Below, piece by piece: positions 34,747 through 44,100 of a DNA stretch of 64,000 nucleotides (position 1 is the first letter of the stretch; every line of letters starts with the position of its first letter). Position numbers and translations under genes: made by a program. The notes under the pieces are model-generated. The model searched no databases, was not told the DNA's origin, and saw only the letters and a program-made list of their open reading frames with translations. Where the stretch lies: assembly GCF_000974765.1 (NCBI RefSeq), contig NZ_BBWU01000039.1, forward strand, positions 1 to 64,000. The letters are read 5' to 3'. This DNA is from Sphingomonas changbaiensis NBRC 104936. GTDB taxonomy: Bacteria; Pseudomonadota; Alphaproteobacteria; Sphingomonadales; Sphingomonadaceae.

Positions 34747-35367
34747 TCACGCCGCCATGGCTTCGTCGTCGATTTCCCGGGCCCTGAGCGCCGCGGGGCG
34801 GCTCATGATCCGGCCCAGATACGCGTCGAATCCCGGCCGCTTCTCGATCGTGCCGAACTGCGTGCCCCAGCCGATCTGCGCGCCGAGATAGACATCGACC
34901 GCGCTGAACCGGTCGCCCAGGATATAGTCGTTGGCGGTCACCAGCCGCTCCAGCACGTCCGCAACCGCGGCATGGGTGCCGAATCCGGCCATCGCCGCGC
35001 GGTCCTCCGGCACTGTCGCGTTCAGCGCCTTGACCAAAGCCGCCGTCTCGACCGGCCCGGCGCCGAAGAACATCCAGCGGTAGAAGGCGCCGCGTTCCGG
35101 GCTGCCCGACGGCGGCGCAAGTCCCGCCTCCGGAAACGCGTCGGCCAGATAAGTGCAGATCGCCGCTGCCTCGGTCACGACAACATGGCCGTGCTTGATC
35201 GCGGGCACTTTCCCCATCGGGTTGACCGCCAGATATTCGGGCGCCTTCATGGTCGAGCCATAGTCGAGCAGCACCGTCTCATAGGGCGCGCCCACTTCCT
35301 CCAGCATCCAGCGTACGATCCGCCCGCGCGACATCGGGTGCGTGTAGAAGGTCAGTTGTTCCGACAT
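34747..35367 (-). CDS. Glutathione S-transferase family protein
   Basis: A 206-aa cytosolic protein with the two-domain GST layout. The N-terminal thioredoxin-like domain carries YTHPMSRGRIVRWMLEEVGAPYE, the cis-Pro NPMGKVPAIKHG and glutathione-contact TEAAAICTYLADAF. The all-helical C-domain ends DYILGDRFSAVDVYLGAQIGW, with the hydrophobic staple Asp. A Ser (MSRGR) sits in the catalytic position, as in many bacterial GSTs. The substrate is unknown. A dienelactone-hydrolase-like gene lies just upstream on the same strand, 46 nt away, so the two may be cotranscribed. Confidence 0.92.
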   Translation of the reverse strand: MSEQLTFYTHPMSRGRIVRWMLEEVGAPYETVLLDYGSTMKAPEYLAVNPMGKVPAIKHGHVVVTEAAAICTYLADAFPEAGLAPPSGSPERGAFYRWMFFGAGPVETAALVKALNATVPEDRAAMAGFGTHAAVADVLERLVTANDYILGDRFSAVDVYLGAQIGWGTQFGTIEKRPGFDAYLGRIMSRPAALRAREIDDEAMAA

Positions 35368-35413
35368 GATCGTCCTCCCTCGAATCGAGTGAGAACGTAT
35401 CAGGAACGAAGGC

Positions 35414-36277
35414 TCAAGCCAACTTCGTCCTGAAGAATGCCATCGTGCGTTCCCAGGCCAGCTTTGCCGCCGCGGCGTTGTAGCGTTCGGCGGAGGTGTC
35501 GTTGTTGAAAGCGTGGTTCGCCCCCGGATATTCGTAGAGCGTGATGTCCTTGTGCGCGGCCTTCAGCGCCGCCACGAACGGCCGCACGGTCGAGGCGACG
35601 CGGGCGTCCAGCCCCGGCAAATGGATCATCAGCGGCACCTTCACCCGCGCCGCTTCGGAAGGGTCGGGCGCCGGTCCATAATAGCTCACCGCCGCCGCCA
35701 ATCCCGGGGCACCCGCGACCGCGACCCGATCCACCATTGCCCCGCCCCAGCAGAAGCCGACGAGTCCCGCCTTGTGCCCGCGCGCGAACCGGCCGAATGC
35801 CGATTGCGCGTCCCGAACACTTGCCGCGAGGTCGAGCGCGCCGATCATCTCCCGCGCCTTGTCCTCGTTCGGCGGCGTGCCCCCGACGGGCGCCAGCAAG
35901 TCCACCGCGACCGCCTGATACCCGGCCAACGCCACGCGGCGCGCCACGTCGCGGATATGGTCATTCAGTCCGCGATTCTCATGGATCACGACGATCGTCG
36001 CCCGGTTGCGCCCGGAGGCAGGCGCGGCGACATAGGCGCTCATCGTCCGCCCCGGCGCGCTGTTCCAGCGATCGGTGCGGGTCTTGAGGCGCTTGTCGTC
36101 GGGCGGAACCATCGCCGCCGCCGCGGGCGAGGCGGCAATGCCGGCGATCAGCGCCTCGGCCGCTGCCGCGCTTCCCGCCAGCAGCGTCATCTCGCGAAGG
36201 AAGGCGCGGCGGTCCCGGCCTTCATGGGTGTAGACATCGTACAGTTCGATCGCGCGCTGGCGGATACCCTCGTCCAT
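35414..36277 (-). CDS. Dienelactone hydrolase family protein
   Basis: A 287-aa alpha/beta hydrolase. Nucleophile Cys176 lies in GFCWGGA, and His in GANHAFNNDTS completes the likely triad with an Asp in between (PGLDARV). The N-terminus has a twin-arginine-like segment (DRRAFLREMTLLAGSAAAAEALI), but it starts about 20 residues in, so export is uncertain. Family members hydrolyse dienelactones in aromatic-ring degradation; no such pathway genes are near, so the substrate is open. It is followed by the GST gene and preceded after 18 nt by the S9 peptidase, all on the minus strand: a likely operon. Confidence 0.9.
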   Translation of the reverse strand: MDEGIRQRAIELYDVYTHEGRDRRAFLREMTLLAGSAAAAEALIAGIAASPAAAAMVPPDDKRLKTRTDRWNSAPGRTMSAYVAAPASGRNRATIVVIHENRGLNDHIRDVARRVALAGYQAVAVDLLAPVGGTPPNEDKAREMIGALDLAASVRDAQSAFGRFARGHKAGLVGFCWGGAMVDRVAVAGAPGLAAAVSYYGPAPDPSEAARVKVPLMIHLPGLDARVASTVRPFVAALKAAHKDITLYEYPGANHAFNNDTSAERYNAAAAKLAWERTMAFFRTKLA

Positions 36278-36295
36278 TTCCCTCTCCCTGATGCG

Positions 36296-38344
36296 TTATT
36301 TGCTCCGATACCGATCGAACCAGGCCAGGATCGCCGACGCCTTTTCCGCCGATTGGGACGGCCGCGCCGCGATCGTGCCGTGCGCGGCGCCTGGCACCTT
36401 CACGAAGGCCGTCGGTACGCCGCGAAGCTGCAGCGCCGCATAATATTGCTCCGCCTCGCTGTCGGGCGTGCGGTAATCCTCGGACCCGACCACAACCATT
36501 GTCGGCGTTTTCACGTTGCCGACCAGCGACAGCGGCGAACGCGCCCAGAAGGACTGGTAATCCTCCCACGGATAGGCGCCGAACCAATAGCGCGAGAAGA
36601 AGGCCGGATTGTCGGAGGTCAGCGCAAAGCTGGCCCAGTCGATCACCGGCTTCTGGGTCACTGCCGCCTTGAACCGGTCGGTCTTGCCGACGATCCACGC
36701 GGTCAGCACGCCCCCGCCCGATCCGCCGGTCACGAACAGGTTGTTCGGATCGACCGTGCCGCCTGCGATCGCCGCATCCACAGCGCTCATCAGGTCGCCA
36801 TAATCGTCGCCCGGATATTTGTGGTGGATGAGGTTCGCGAACTCCTCGCCATAAGAGGTGGAGCCGCGCGGATTGACGTACAGCACGGCATAGCCGGCCG
36901 CGGCATAGAGCTGGTCGTCGGTCGAGAAGTGCGGGCCATAGGCGGAAAACGGCCCGCCATGGATTTCCAGGATCAGCGGGTATTTGCCGCCCGGCGCGGG
37001 CGTGGACGGCGTCACCAGCCAGGCATCGATCTTGCGCCCGTCAGCGGCGGTCACGGCCAGCGGCTGGACGCTCGCCAGCGCCTTCGAGCCGAGCAGATTG
37101 TCATTGAGGCTGGTCAGTTTGCGCTCGCCGCCTTTCCAGACTGAGACGTCCGGCGGCCGCTGCGCGGTGCCGCTGGTGAAGGCGACCGCGCCTTCGGGCG
37201 AGACGCTGAAAGCGCCGCCGGTATAGGGCCGGTCGATCTCAGAGCCCGCAAGATCGCTGACCAGCGGCGTCATGCGTCCGTCGAGCCCGATGCGCGCCAG
37301 CTTGGTCAGGCCATTATCGTCATACTGGACGATCAGGCTGTTGTTGCCGCTCCAACGCGCCTGGCCGATGCTGCGATCGAGGTTGCCGGTCAGCACGCGT
37401 GAATTGCGCCCGTCCGGGTCCATCACCGAGAGGCGGGCATTCTGGTAGCCGAGGCTTTTGTCGTCGAAGCCGATATAGGCGATGTGTCGCCCGTCTGGCG
37501 ACATGACCGGACTGCGATCCGGCCCGCGCCGGTCCGTCAGCGGCGTCACCGTCCCGCTGTCCACGTTCAGCGCATAGACTTCGCTGTCGAGCGGCTGGCG
37601 TTCCCAATCCGCCTTGCGGTTGGTGCTGAAATAGAGGGTCTTGCCGTCCGGCGCCCAGCTCAGCGGACCGCCATCGTCGATCTGGCCATAGGTCAGCTGG
37701 CGCGGCGCGCCGCCATCCGCCGGCACGACGAAGATATGGTCGTAACCGGGCTTGTTATAGCCGCCCTCATCGGTGCGGTACTGGACGGAGGTGATGACCT
37801 CCAGCGGCTTCGCCCATTGCGCGCCCTCGGGCTTCGGTCCGGGCGCCTTGCCGAGCTTGGGCGCGTCCTGCGGCACGCGCATCAGATAGGCGATGCGGCT
37901 GCCGTCCGGCGACCAGGCAAGCGCGCTAGGGCTGTCGGGAAGGCCGGTGATCCGCGCCGTCTGCCCGGTCGCCATCCAGCGGACATAGAGCTGCGGCGAG
38001 CCGCCGCCATCGCTCGACACATAGGCAAGGCGCTTGCCGTCGGGCGACCAGCGGGGGCTGGTGTGCGATCCCGTGCCCGCGGCGAGCGGCGATTGCGCGC
38101 CGGTGCGCGTGTCGATCAGCCAGATCGTCGAGCGCGCGCGATCGATCATGATGTCGTTCGAGCGCCGCACATAGGCAACCTGCGATCCGTCGGGGCTGAT
38201 CTGCGGATCGCTCGCCCATTCGAGACCGAACAGGTCGCGGCCCTGAAACATCGGGCTCGGGCCTTCGGGCGGCGCCGTGGTGGTCTGGGAAAAAGCAGGG
38301 ATCGCAAGCGCGAGCAGCGGCAGGAACGCGAACCGGCGGAGCAT
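36296..38344 (-). CDS. S9 family peptidase (acylaminoacyl-peptidase-like)
   Basis: Exported serine peptidase of 682 aa. Signal peptide MLRRFAFLPLLALAIPAFSQ. The N-terminal half is a WD40/TolB-like beta-propeller with repeated SPDGKRLAYVS, SPDGSRIAYL and APDGKTLYFST blades. The C-terminal alpha/beta hydrolase has HGGPFSAYG, nucleophile Ser542 in GGSGGG, Asp in VGSEDYRTP and His in PGAAHGTI. It likely cleaves short peptides in the periplasm, as in prolyl-oligopeptidase relatives. The leader just before the ATG has a hairpin (38348-38376) that includes the presumed Shine-Dalgarno. It starts 74 nt after rbfA on the same strand and may be partly cotranscribed. Confidence 0.93.
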   Translation of the reverse strand: MLRRFAFLPLLALAIPAFSQTTTAPPEGPSPMFQGRDLFGLEWASDPQISPDGSQVAYVRRSNDIMIDRARSTIWLIDTRTGAQSPLAAGTGSHTSPRWSPDGKRLAYVSSDGGGSPQLYVRWMATGQTARITGLPDSPSALAWSPDGSRIAYLMRVPQDAPKLGKAPGPKPEGAQWAKPLEVITSVQYRTDEGGYNKPGYDHIFVVPADGGAPRQLTYGQIDDGGPLSWAPDGKTLYFSTNRKADWERQPLDSEVYALNVDSGTVTPLTDRRGPDRSPVMSPDGRHIAYIGFDDKSLGYQNARLSVMDPDGRNSRVLTGNLDRSIGQARWSGNNSLIVQYDDNGLTKLARIGLDGRMTPLVSDLAGSEIDRPYTGGAFSVSPEGAVAFTSGTAQRPPDVSVWKGGERKLTSLNDNLLGSKALASVQPLAVTAADGRKIDAWLVTPSTPAPGGKYPLILEIHGGPFSAYGPHFSTDDQLYAAAGYAVLYVNPRGSTSYGEEFANLIHHKYPGDDYGDLMSAVDAAIAGGTVDPNNLFVTGGSGGGVLTAWIVGKTDRFKAAVTQKPVIDWASFALTSDNPAFFSRYWFGAYPWEDYQSFWARSPLSLVGNVKTPTMVVVGSEDYRTPDSEAEQYYAALQLRGVPTAFVKVPGAAHGTIAARPSQSAEKASAILAWFDRYRSK

Positions 38345-38347
38345 CAG

Positions 38348-38376
38348 GCAGCCTCTTTATGTTTTAAGAAGGCTGC
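38348..38376 (-). promoter_or_regulatory. Leader hairpin next to the S9 peptidase start
   Basis: GCAGCCT (38348-38354) and AGGCTGC (38370-38376) form a 7-bp stem with an AT-rich 15-nt loop, ending 4 nt before the ATG. The minus-strand purine stretch AGAGG that would bind the ribosome overlaps the stem. It may sequester the site or serve as a weak terminator for rbfA. Confidence 0.35.
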
Positions 38377-38418
38377 ACTGTGCGCAGAATCGGTGCCCGT
38401 TCAAGGGTTGCGCCGGGA

Positions 38419-38817
38419 TTATTCCTCGCCCGCGTCCAGATCGCGCGCCACCTCGGGCCGGCGCAGGATTGCGTCGATATGGCTCGCCTCGTCGAAACTC
38501 TCGTCGGGAAGGAATTTGAGCTGCGCGGAGAATTTGAGATTCACTCGCCGCGCGACCTCGCCACGCAGATACTTCACGTTGCGCTTCAGCGCGTCGATCA
38601 CGTCCTTCTCGTCCGAACCGAGCAGCGGCTTCACGAACACCGTCGCGTGCCGCAGGTCGGGCGACATCCGCACTTCGGTGACCGACACGCTATGCGACGC
38701 GAGCACCGGGTCGTGCACGTCCCCGCGCATCAGGATCTCCGACAGCACATGCCGCACCTGCTCACCGACGCGGAGCAGGCGGACGGACCGGGTTTCAGGA
38801 GTGGCGTTGTGGCGCAT
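38419..38817 (-). CDS. rbfA: Ribosome-binding factor A
   Basis: A 132-aa KH-like protein that helps mature the 30S subunit (16S rRNA 5' end). The opening [28 protein letters not shown] and central [22 protein letters not shown] are family hallmarks, followed by [28 protein letters not shown]. It is the last gene of the rimP-nusA-ylxR-infB-rbfA run but is unusually distant from infB: the 328-nt gap holds two tandem hairpins and a possible micro-peptide. truB, which often follows rbfA, is not here; an S9 peptidase follows instead. Confidence 0.96.
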   Translation of the reverse strand: MRHNATPETRSVRLLRVGEQVRHVLSEILMRGDVHDPVLASHSVSVTEVRMSPDLRHATVFVKPLLGSDEKDVIDALKRNVKYLRGEVARRVNLKFSAQLKFLPDESFDEASHIDAILRRPEVARDLDAGEE

Positions 38818-38881
38818 CTTGTCTCATTAACGTTCAAGGCGTATATCGAACCCGCTACGGTGTCATCTTCGATACACCTTC

Positions 38882-38950
38882 TTGGGCTCGGGTGCTGTCA
38901 CACCCGGGCCCAAAACCATATTGGAGCCCGGCACTGTCATACCGGGCTCC
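38882..38950. repeat. Two tandem hairpin repeats between infB and rbfA
   Basis: TTGGGCTCGGGTG / CACCCGGGCCCAA (38882-38913) encloses the loop CTGTCA. GGAGCCCGG / CCGGGCTCC (38923-38950) encloses the loop CACTGTCATA. Both loops contain CTGTCA, so the two are related copies in tandem. They lie inside the operon, upstream of rbfA, where they could stabilise or terminate the upstream transcript. Confidence 0.85.
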
Positions 38951-38960
38951 TCACCGGGCC

Positions 38961-39059
38961 TTAGCGGCGCGTCAGCTTGATGATCTCAACCACCAAGCCG
39001 AGGATCGCGACCACAAGAGCCGCGACGCCCAGAGCCAGAGCTACGTGTTCATCTTCTAT
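38961..39059 (-). CDS. Possible 32-aa membrane micro-peptide between infB and rbfA
   Basis: Reading from an ATA at 39059 gives a peptide ending in VALALGVAALVVAILGLVV and then EIIKLTRR-stop: an acidic N-terminus (EDEH), a clean 20-residue hydrophobic helix and a basic tail. A perfect Shine-Dalgarno AAGGAGG (39068-39074) lies 8 nt upstream. The weakness is the start: no ATG, GTG or TTG is at the right distance in this frame. A GTG at 39068 overlaps the Shine-Dalgarno. An ATG at 39052 is out of frame and stops after three codons. The pattern resembles single-helix holin-like toxins of Firmicutes, but such short helices also arise by chance. Confidence 0.35.
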   Translation of the reverse strand: MEDEHVALALGVAALVVAILGLVVEIIKLTRR

Positions 39060-39145
39060 AGAAACCACCTCCTTACGGGCCGCGAGTGGCGGGCCGCAGG
39101 AGAGGCGTAGCCGACCAGGCCTGGCCTAGCCAGCTACGCGCTTGA

Positions 39146-41695
39146 TCACAAAGTCCGTTCGCGCAGTTCGACTTCGTACGTTTCGAGATAGTCGCCCGCC
39201 TTGATGTCGGTCGTGTTCTCGAACGTGACGCCGCACTCAAGGCCCGCGCGGACTTCGGCCACATCGTCCTTGAAGCGACGCAGTGACGCGATCGCGCCGT
39301 TGTAGATAATGACGTCGTTGCGCGTGATGCGGGCGCGCAGGGCCTTGCGGATATAACCCTCGGTGACGAGCAGACCCGCCGCCTTGCCGTGCTTGCCCGC
39401 GCTGAACACCTCGCGCACTTCCGCACGGCCGACGACATGCTCGATTGCTTCCGGCCCCAGCTGTCCGGCCATGCCGGCGCGGATCTCATCCGTCAGATTG
39501 TAGATCACGTCATAATATTTGAACGCCACGCCGTCGCGCGTCGCGATCTCTCGCGCCTTGGCGTTCGGGCGCACATTGAAGCCGATGATGGGTGCGCGGC
39601 TCGCCGAGGCCAGCACCACATCGCTTTCGGTGATGCCGCCGACGGCTGCCGACAGGATGCGCACACGAATGTCCTCGGTGCCGATCTTGTTCAACGCGCC
39701 GACGATCGCTTCGACGGAGCCCTGCGTGTCGGCCTTGACCACCACCGGATACTCGATCGCCTGCTTTTCGCGCAGCGCCGAGAACATCGATTCCAGGCTG
39801 GCCGGAGCTGCCGTGGTCCGCTTCTGCTGGATCACCCCGGCGCGGTAGGCCGCGACTTCGCGCGCGCGGGCTTCGTTTTCGACCACCGTCAGCGGATCGC
39901 CCGCGCCCGGCACGCCGGAGATGCCGAGCACCTCGACCGGCGTGGACGGGCCGGCTTCCTTCACGTTGCGGCCCTTGTCGTCGATCAGGGCGCGGACCTT
40001 GCCGCTTTCGGCGCCGACGACGAACACGTCGCCCACGCGCAGCGTGCCGCGACCGACCAGGATCGTCGCGACAGGCCCGCGACCCTTGTCGAGCTTGGCT
40101 TCGACCACCGTGCCTTCGGCGTCGCGATCGGGGTTGGCGCGCAGCTCGAGCAGTTCCGCCTGCAGCTGGATCTTCTCGATCAGCGCGTCGAGGTTGGTCT
40201 TCTTGAGCGCGGAGACTTCGACGTCCTGCACGTCGCCGCCCATATCCTCCACGATGACTTCGTGCTGCAGCAGCTCCTCGCGGACCTTCTGCGGCTTGGC
40301 TTCCGGCTTGTCGATCTTGTTGATCGCGACGATCATCGGCACGCCGGCTGCCTTGGTGTGGTTGATCGCCTCGATCGTCTGGGGACGTAGCCCGTCATCG
40401 GCGGCCACAACCAGCACCACGATATCGGTGATGTTGGCACCGCGTGCGCGCATCTCGCTGAACGCTTCGTGGCCCGGCGTGTCGAGGAAGGTGATCTTCG
40501 ACCCGTCCTTCACCGTCACCTGATACGCGCCGATGTGCTGGGTGATGCCGCCCGCCTCGCCGGTCGCGACGTCGGTGCCGCGCAACGCGTCGAGCAGCGA
40601 GGTCTTGCCGTGATCGACATGGCCCATGATCGTGACGACCGGGGGACGCGGCTGCAGCGTCTCGGGGGCGTCGACGTCCTCCGTCGACTGGATGTCGATA
40701 TCCGATTCCGACACGCGCTTGATGCGATGTCCGAACTCGGTCACGAGCAGTTCGGCCGTGTCCTGGTCGATCGTCTGGGTTAGCGTGACGGGCGAGCCCA
40801 TTTTGAACAGGGCCTTGACCAGGTCGGCGCCGCGCTCGGCCATGCGGTTGGCGAGCTCGCCGACCGTGATCGCTTCGGGCACCACGACGTCGCGGACCTG
40901 CTTGGCCTGGGGCTGGCCATAGCCCGACATGTGCGCGCGACGCTCCTTCTCCCGCGCGCGCTTCAGCGCGGCGAGCGAACGGGCGCGCGCGCCCTCGTCG
41001 TCCGACAAGGCACGGGTGACGGTCAGCTTGCCCGACTGGCGGCGGTCGTCGCCGCCGCGCGGACCCGGACGGGCCGGACGGGCCGGCGGCTCGGGACGGC
41101 GCGGGGCCTGCACCGGCGTGAAGCGACGCGGAGCCGGAGCCGGCGATGCGGCGCGCTCTTCGGGCTTGGCCTCGGCGGCGGGTTCCTCGACCGGCGCGGC
41201 AGGCGCTTCCTGCGCGCGGCGGGCTTCTTCTTCGGCCTGCTGGCGGGCAGCTTCCTCGGCGCGGCGATTTTCTTCGGCGCGACGGCGTTCCTCTTCGGTC
41301 GCCTGGGTCCGTGCCTGTTCTTCGCGGCGGCGCGTCTCTTCGAGCGCAGCCATGCGCGCTTCTTCGGCCTCGCGGAGCAGGCGCTCCTGCTGCTCGCGAC
41401 GCTCCAGCGGCGTCATCGGCCGGTTGCTCTCCGGAGCGGGCGCCGGGCGCTGAGGAGCCGCGGGCGCCGGAGCCGGCGCGGCGGGCGCCTTCGCGACCTC
41501 AGGCTCCGGCGTCGGCGTCGCATCCGCTTCGCCCGGGCGGCCGAGCACGCGCCGGCGCTTCACCTCGACGACGACGGTGTTCGATCGGCCGTGGCTGAAG
41601 CTCTGCTTGACCTTGCCGGTCTCGACCGTGCGCTTCAGGCCCAGCGGCGCGCGCGCGCCCAGCTTCGGCTTTTCCTTGTTGTCGATATCACTCAT
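39146..41695 (-). CDS. infB: Translation initiation factor IF-2
   Basis: GTPase of 849 aa that places initiator tRNA on the ribosome. Residues about 1-50 hold the small IF-2-associated domain ([21 protein letters not shown]). A long Ala/Glu/Arg-rich charged linker follows, then the IF2_N domain ([29 protein letters not shown]). The G domain shows [20 protein letters not shown] and NKIDKP, and C-terminal beta-barrel domains end in [15 protein letters not shown]. The start overlaps the ylxR stop by 8 nt, so translation is coupled. The tail gene rbfA follows only after a 328-nt gap. Confidence 0.98.
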   Translation of the reverse strand: MSDIDNKEKPKLGARAPLGLKRTVETGKVKQSFSHGRSNTVVVEVKRRRVLGRPGEADATPTPEPEVAKAPAAPAPAPAAPQRPAPAPESNRPMTPLERREQQERLLREAEEARMAALEETRRREEQARTQATEEERRRAEENRRAEEAARQQAEEEARRAQEAPAAPVEEPAAEAKPEERAASPAPAPRRFTPVQAPRRPEPPARPARPGPRGGDDRRQSGKLTVTRALSDDEGARARSLAALKRAREKERRAHMSGYGQPQAKQVRDVVVPEAITVGELANRMAERGADLVKALFKMGSPVTLTQTIDQDTAELLVTEFGHRIKRVSESDIDIQSTEDVDAPETLQPRPPVVTIMGHVDHGKTSLLDALRGTDVATGEAGGITQHIGAYQVTVKDGSKITFLDTPGHEAFSEMRARGANITDIVVLVVAADDGLRPQTIEAINHTKAAGVPMIVAINKIDKPEAKPQKVREELLQHEVIVEDMGGDVQDVEVSALKKTNLDALIEKIQLQAELLELRANPDRDAEGTVVEAKLDKGRGPVATILVGRGTLRVGDVFVVGAESGKVRALIDDKGRNVKEAGPSTPVEVLGISGVPGAGDPLTVVENEARAREVAAYRAGVIQQKRTTAAPASLESMFSALREKQAIEYPVVVKADTQGSVEAIVGALNKIGTEDIRVRILSAAVGGITESDVVLASASRAPIIGFNVRPNAKAREIATRDGVAFKYYDVIYNLTDEIRAGMAGQLGPEAIEHVVGRAEVREVFSAGKHGKAAGLLVTEGYIRKALRARITRNDVIIYNGAIASLRRFKDDVAEVRAGLECGVTFENTTDIKAGDYLETYEVELRERTL

Positions 41696-42512
41696 GAACC
41701 GTCGTCAGTCCTTCATTCGCAGCAGTCGCCGCCGCGTCCGGAGACGCAGCAGCGGCGATTGAACCTTGCGGACGTGTTTCGCAAGGCCGTTCGCCTGACC
41801 CAAATCCGATAAACCTGTGCCAGCGGGAGAGCGCCTCACCCACTCGCCGGGCGGCGCCCTGGTCGGTCACCGCGACATGTACCACGTTCTCGCGACCCAG
41901 GGCAGACGACAATATGGTGCGCGGAGCGGCAATTACGAGCCCTTTCAGGTCGCTGCCTTCCGCGTCATTGCCGACGCGCAGCGCCTGGTCGAGCTTGCGG
42001 TTGCCGTCCTCGCCCGCATCGGCCGCGTGAAGCAGCAGCGCGGCCTTGCCCGTCCGCGCGGCCGCATCGATCCGCTCGCCGCCGGTGACGATCGTGCCGG
42101 CCCGCGCCTCCAGCCCCAGCCGATCGAGCGCGGCGCGCTCAAGCTGCTTCTCGATCTGGTCGGCCAGATCGGCGGCAACCGTCAGGTCGCGCCGCCGAAA
42201 CGCGCGAAACAGCGCGGACTTCAGCTTGCCGCTATCCAGCGCGCGCTGCAGCGCGTCGCGGTCGACGCCGATCCAGGCCCCCCGCCCCGGCGCCTTTGCG
42301 CGGACGTCGGGCAGCACCTCGCCCTCGGGCGACAGCACGAGACGGATCAGCGCAGCGCGATCGGTCTTGCCGCCGGTCAGCACGCATTTGCGTTCGGGGC
42401 CATCCTTATCCGGCTTGGCGGGCCGGGTCGGCATGGCCGCCTTGACCCGCTCCTCAGCCGCAGACGGATGCTTCAGCCTGAGCTTCGGCCGTTCATTGGG
42501 AGGATTCCGCAA
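41688..42512 (-). CDS. YlxR-type (DUF448) RNA-binding protein
   Basis: A 274-aa protein encoded between nusA and infB, the standard ylxR position. The DUF448 domain (about residues 40-120) has ERKCVLTGGKTDRAALIRLVLSPEG and the GRGAW motif. The second half (about residues 125-230) has an L7Ae-like RNA-binding layout (AGTIVTGGERIDAAARTGKAALLLHAADA). A low-complexity tail ends the protein. It overlaps nusA by 20 nt and infB by 8 nt. It probably binds RNA in transcription or ribosome assembly; the exact role is not established. Confidence 0.92.
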   Translation of the reverse strand: MRNPPNERPKLRLKHPSAAEERVKAAMPTRPAKPDKDGPERKCVLTGGKTDRAALIRLVLSPEGEVLPDVRAKAPGRGAWIGVDRDALQRALDSGKLKSALFRAFRRRDLTVAADLADQIEKQLERAALDRLGLEARAGTIVTGGERIDAAARTGKAALLLHAADAGEDGNRKLDQALRVGNDAEGSDLKGLVIAAPRTILSSALGRENVVHVAVTDQGAARRVGEALSRWHRFIGFGSGERPCETRPQGSIAAAASPDAAATAANEGLTTVHE

Positions 42513-44091
42513 CAGCGTCCTCCTCGAACCAATGGGCGCGTGCGGCCATGATGATCTCGTTGCCCTGCTCTTCGCTCAGACCGTAATCCGCGAGGATCCC
42601 GCCCTTGTCTTCCGGACGCTTCGGCGCATCCTCGTTGCGGCGGCGCGGCTCGACGCGCTTCTTAGCGACCAGCTCATCGGTGGCAAGGTCCGCCAGATCG
42701 TCGAGCGTCTTGATGCCGGCTTTGCCGAGCGTGACCAGCATCGCTTCGGTCATGTACGGCATCGTCGCGAGTTCGTCGGAGACGCCCAGCGACCGCCGCT
42801 CGGCGCGCGCCGCTTCCTCGCGACGCTCCAGCGCTTCCTGGGCGCGGCTCTGCAGCTCGGCAGCGAGCTCCTCGTCGAAACCCTCGATCGAGGCGATCTC
42901 GTCCTGCTCGATGTAAGCCACTTCCTCGAGGCTGGTGAAGCCTTCCGCGACCAACAGCTGCGACAGCGTCTCGTCCACGTCGAGCTCGGTCTGGAACGTT
43001 TCCGAACGCTCGGCGAACTCGCGCTGGCGCTTTTCGGAGGCGTCGGTCTCGGTCAGGATGTCGATCGCCTTGCCGGTGAGCTGGCTGGCCAGGCGAACAT
43101 TCTGGCCGCGGCGGCCGATCGCAAGGCTCAGCTGGTCATCGGGCACGACCACCTCGATCCGGTCCTCTTCCTCGTCGATGACCACGCGGCTGACGTTCGC
43201 CGGCTGCAGCGCGTTCACGACGAAGGTCGCGGTGTCGGGCGACCAGGGAATGATGTCGATCTTCTCGCCCTGCATTTCCTGGACGACCGCCTGGACGCGG
43301 CTGCCCTTCATGCCGACGCAGGCGCCGACCGGATCGATCGAGCTGTCGCGGCTGATCACGCCGATCTTGGCGCGGCTGCCCGGATCGCGGGCGGCGGCCT
43401 GGATGGTGATGATGCCGTCGTAGATTTCCGGCACTTCCTGCGCGAACAGCTTCTTCATGAAGTCCGGATGCGCGCGGCTGAGGAAGATCTGCGGCCCGCG
43501 ATTCTCGCGGATCACGCGCAGGATCAGCGCGCGGATGCGATCGCCGACGCGGACGACTTCGCGCGGGATCTGCGCATCGCGGCGGATCACGCCCTCGGCG
43601 CGGCCCAGGTCGACGACGATGTGGCCGAACTCGACGCGCTTGACGACGCCAGTGATGATCTCGCCGACGCGGTCCTTGAACTCTTCGAACTGGCGCTCGC
43701 GCTCGGCTTCGCGGACCTTCTGGAAGATGATCTGCTTGGATGCCTGGGCCTGGATGCGGCCGAACTCGATCGGCGGCAGCGGATCGACGATATAGTCGCC
43801 GATCTTCGCGCCTTTCTGCAGCCGCTGCGCATCGGCGACCGAAACCTGCTTGTAGAGATCATCGACCTGCTCGACGACTTCGACGACGCGCCACAGGCGC
43901 AGGTCGCCGTTCGCCGGATCGAGCTTGGCGCGGATCTCCATCTCGGCGCCGTAGCGGTTCTTCGCCGCGCGCTGGATTGCGTCTTCCATCGCCTCGATGA
44001 CGATACCCCGGTCGATCAGCTTCTCGCGAGCGACCGAGTCCGCGATCGCGATCAATTCGGCCTTGTTGGCGGAAACGGCTGAGGTGGCCAT
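42493..44091 (-). CDS. nusA: Transcription termination/antitermination protein NusA
   Basis: RNA polymerase-associated factor of 532 aa. The N-terminal polymerase-binding domain is followed by an S1 domain (GEIITGVVKRVEFGHIVVDLGRAEG) and two KH domains (SIDPVGACVGMKGSRVQAVVQEM; DDQLSLAIGRRGQNVRLASQLTG). Two C-terminal acidic helix-hairpin-helix repeats (ASIEGFDEELAAELQSRA and LGKAGIKTLDDLADLATDEL) are present, as usual in proteobacteria. It lies 9 nt after rimP and overlaps ylxR by 20 nt, so expression is tightly coupled. Confidence 0.98.
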   Translation of the reverse strand: MATSAVSANKAELIAIADSVAREKLIDRGIVIEAMEDAIQRAAKNRYGAEMEIRAKLDPANGDLRLWRVVEVVEQVDDLYKQVSVADAQRLQKGAKIGDYIVDPLPPIEFGRIQAQASKQIIFQKVREAERERQFEEFKDRVGEIITGVVKRVEFGHIVVDLGRAEGVIRRDAQIPREVVRVGDRIRALILRVIRENRGPQIFLSRAHPDFMKKLFAQEVPEIYDGIITIQAAARDPGSRAKIGVISRDSSIDPVGACVGMKGSRVQAVVQEMQGEKIDIIPWSPDTATFVVNALQPANVSRVVIDEEEDRIEVVVPDDQLSLAIGRRGQNVRLASQLTGKAIDILTETDASEKRQREFAERSETFQTELDVDETLSQLLVAEGFTSLEEVAYIEQDEIASIEGFDEELAAELQSRAQEALERREEAARAERRSLGVSDELATMPYMTEAMLVTLGKAGIKTLDDLADLATDELVAKKRVEPRRRNEDAPKRPEDKGGILADYGLSEEQGNEIIMAARAHWFEEDAVAESSQ

Positions 44092-44100
44092 AATCGTGTC

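Noticed and set aside
39041-39052. Three-codon ATG ORF (Met-Asn-Thr-stop) after the strong Shine-Dalgarno
   Set aside because: It is 15 nt from the Shine-Dalgarno and too short to matter as a product; it is mentioned only because it overlaps the candidate micro-peptide.
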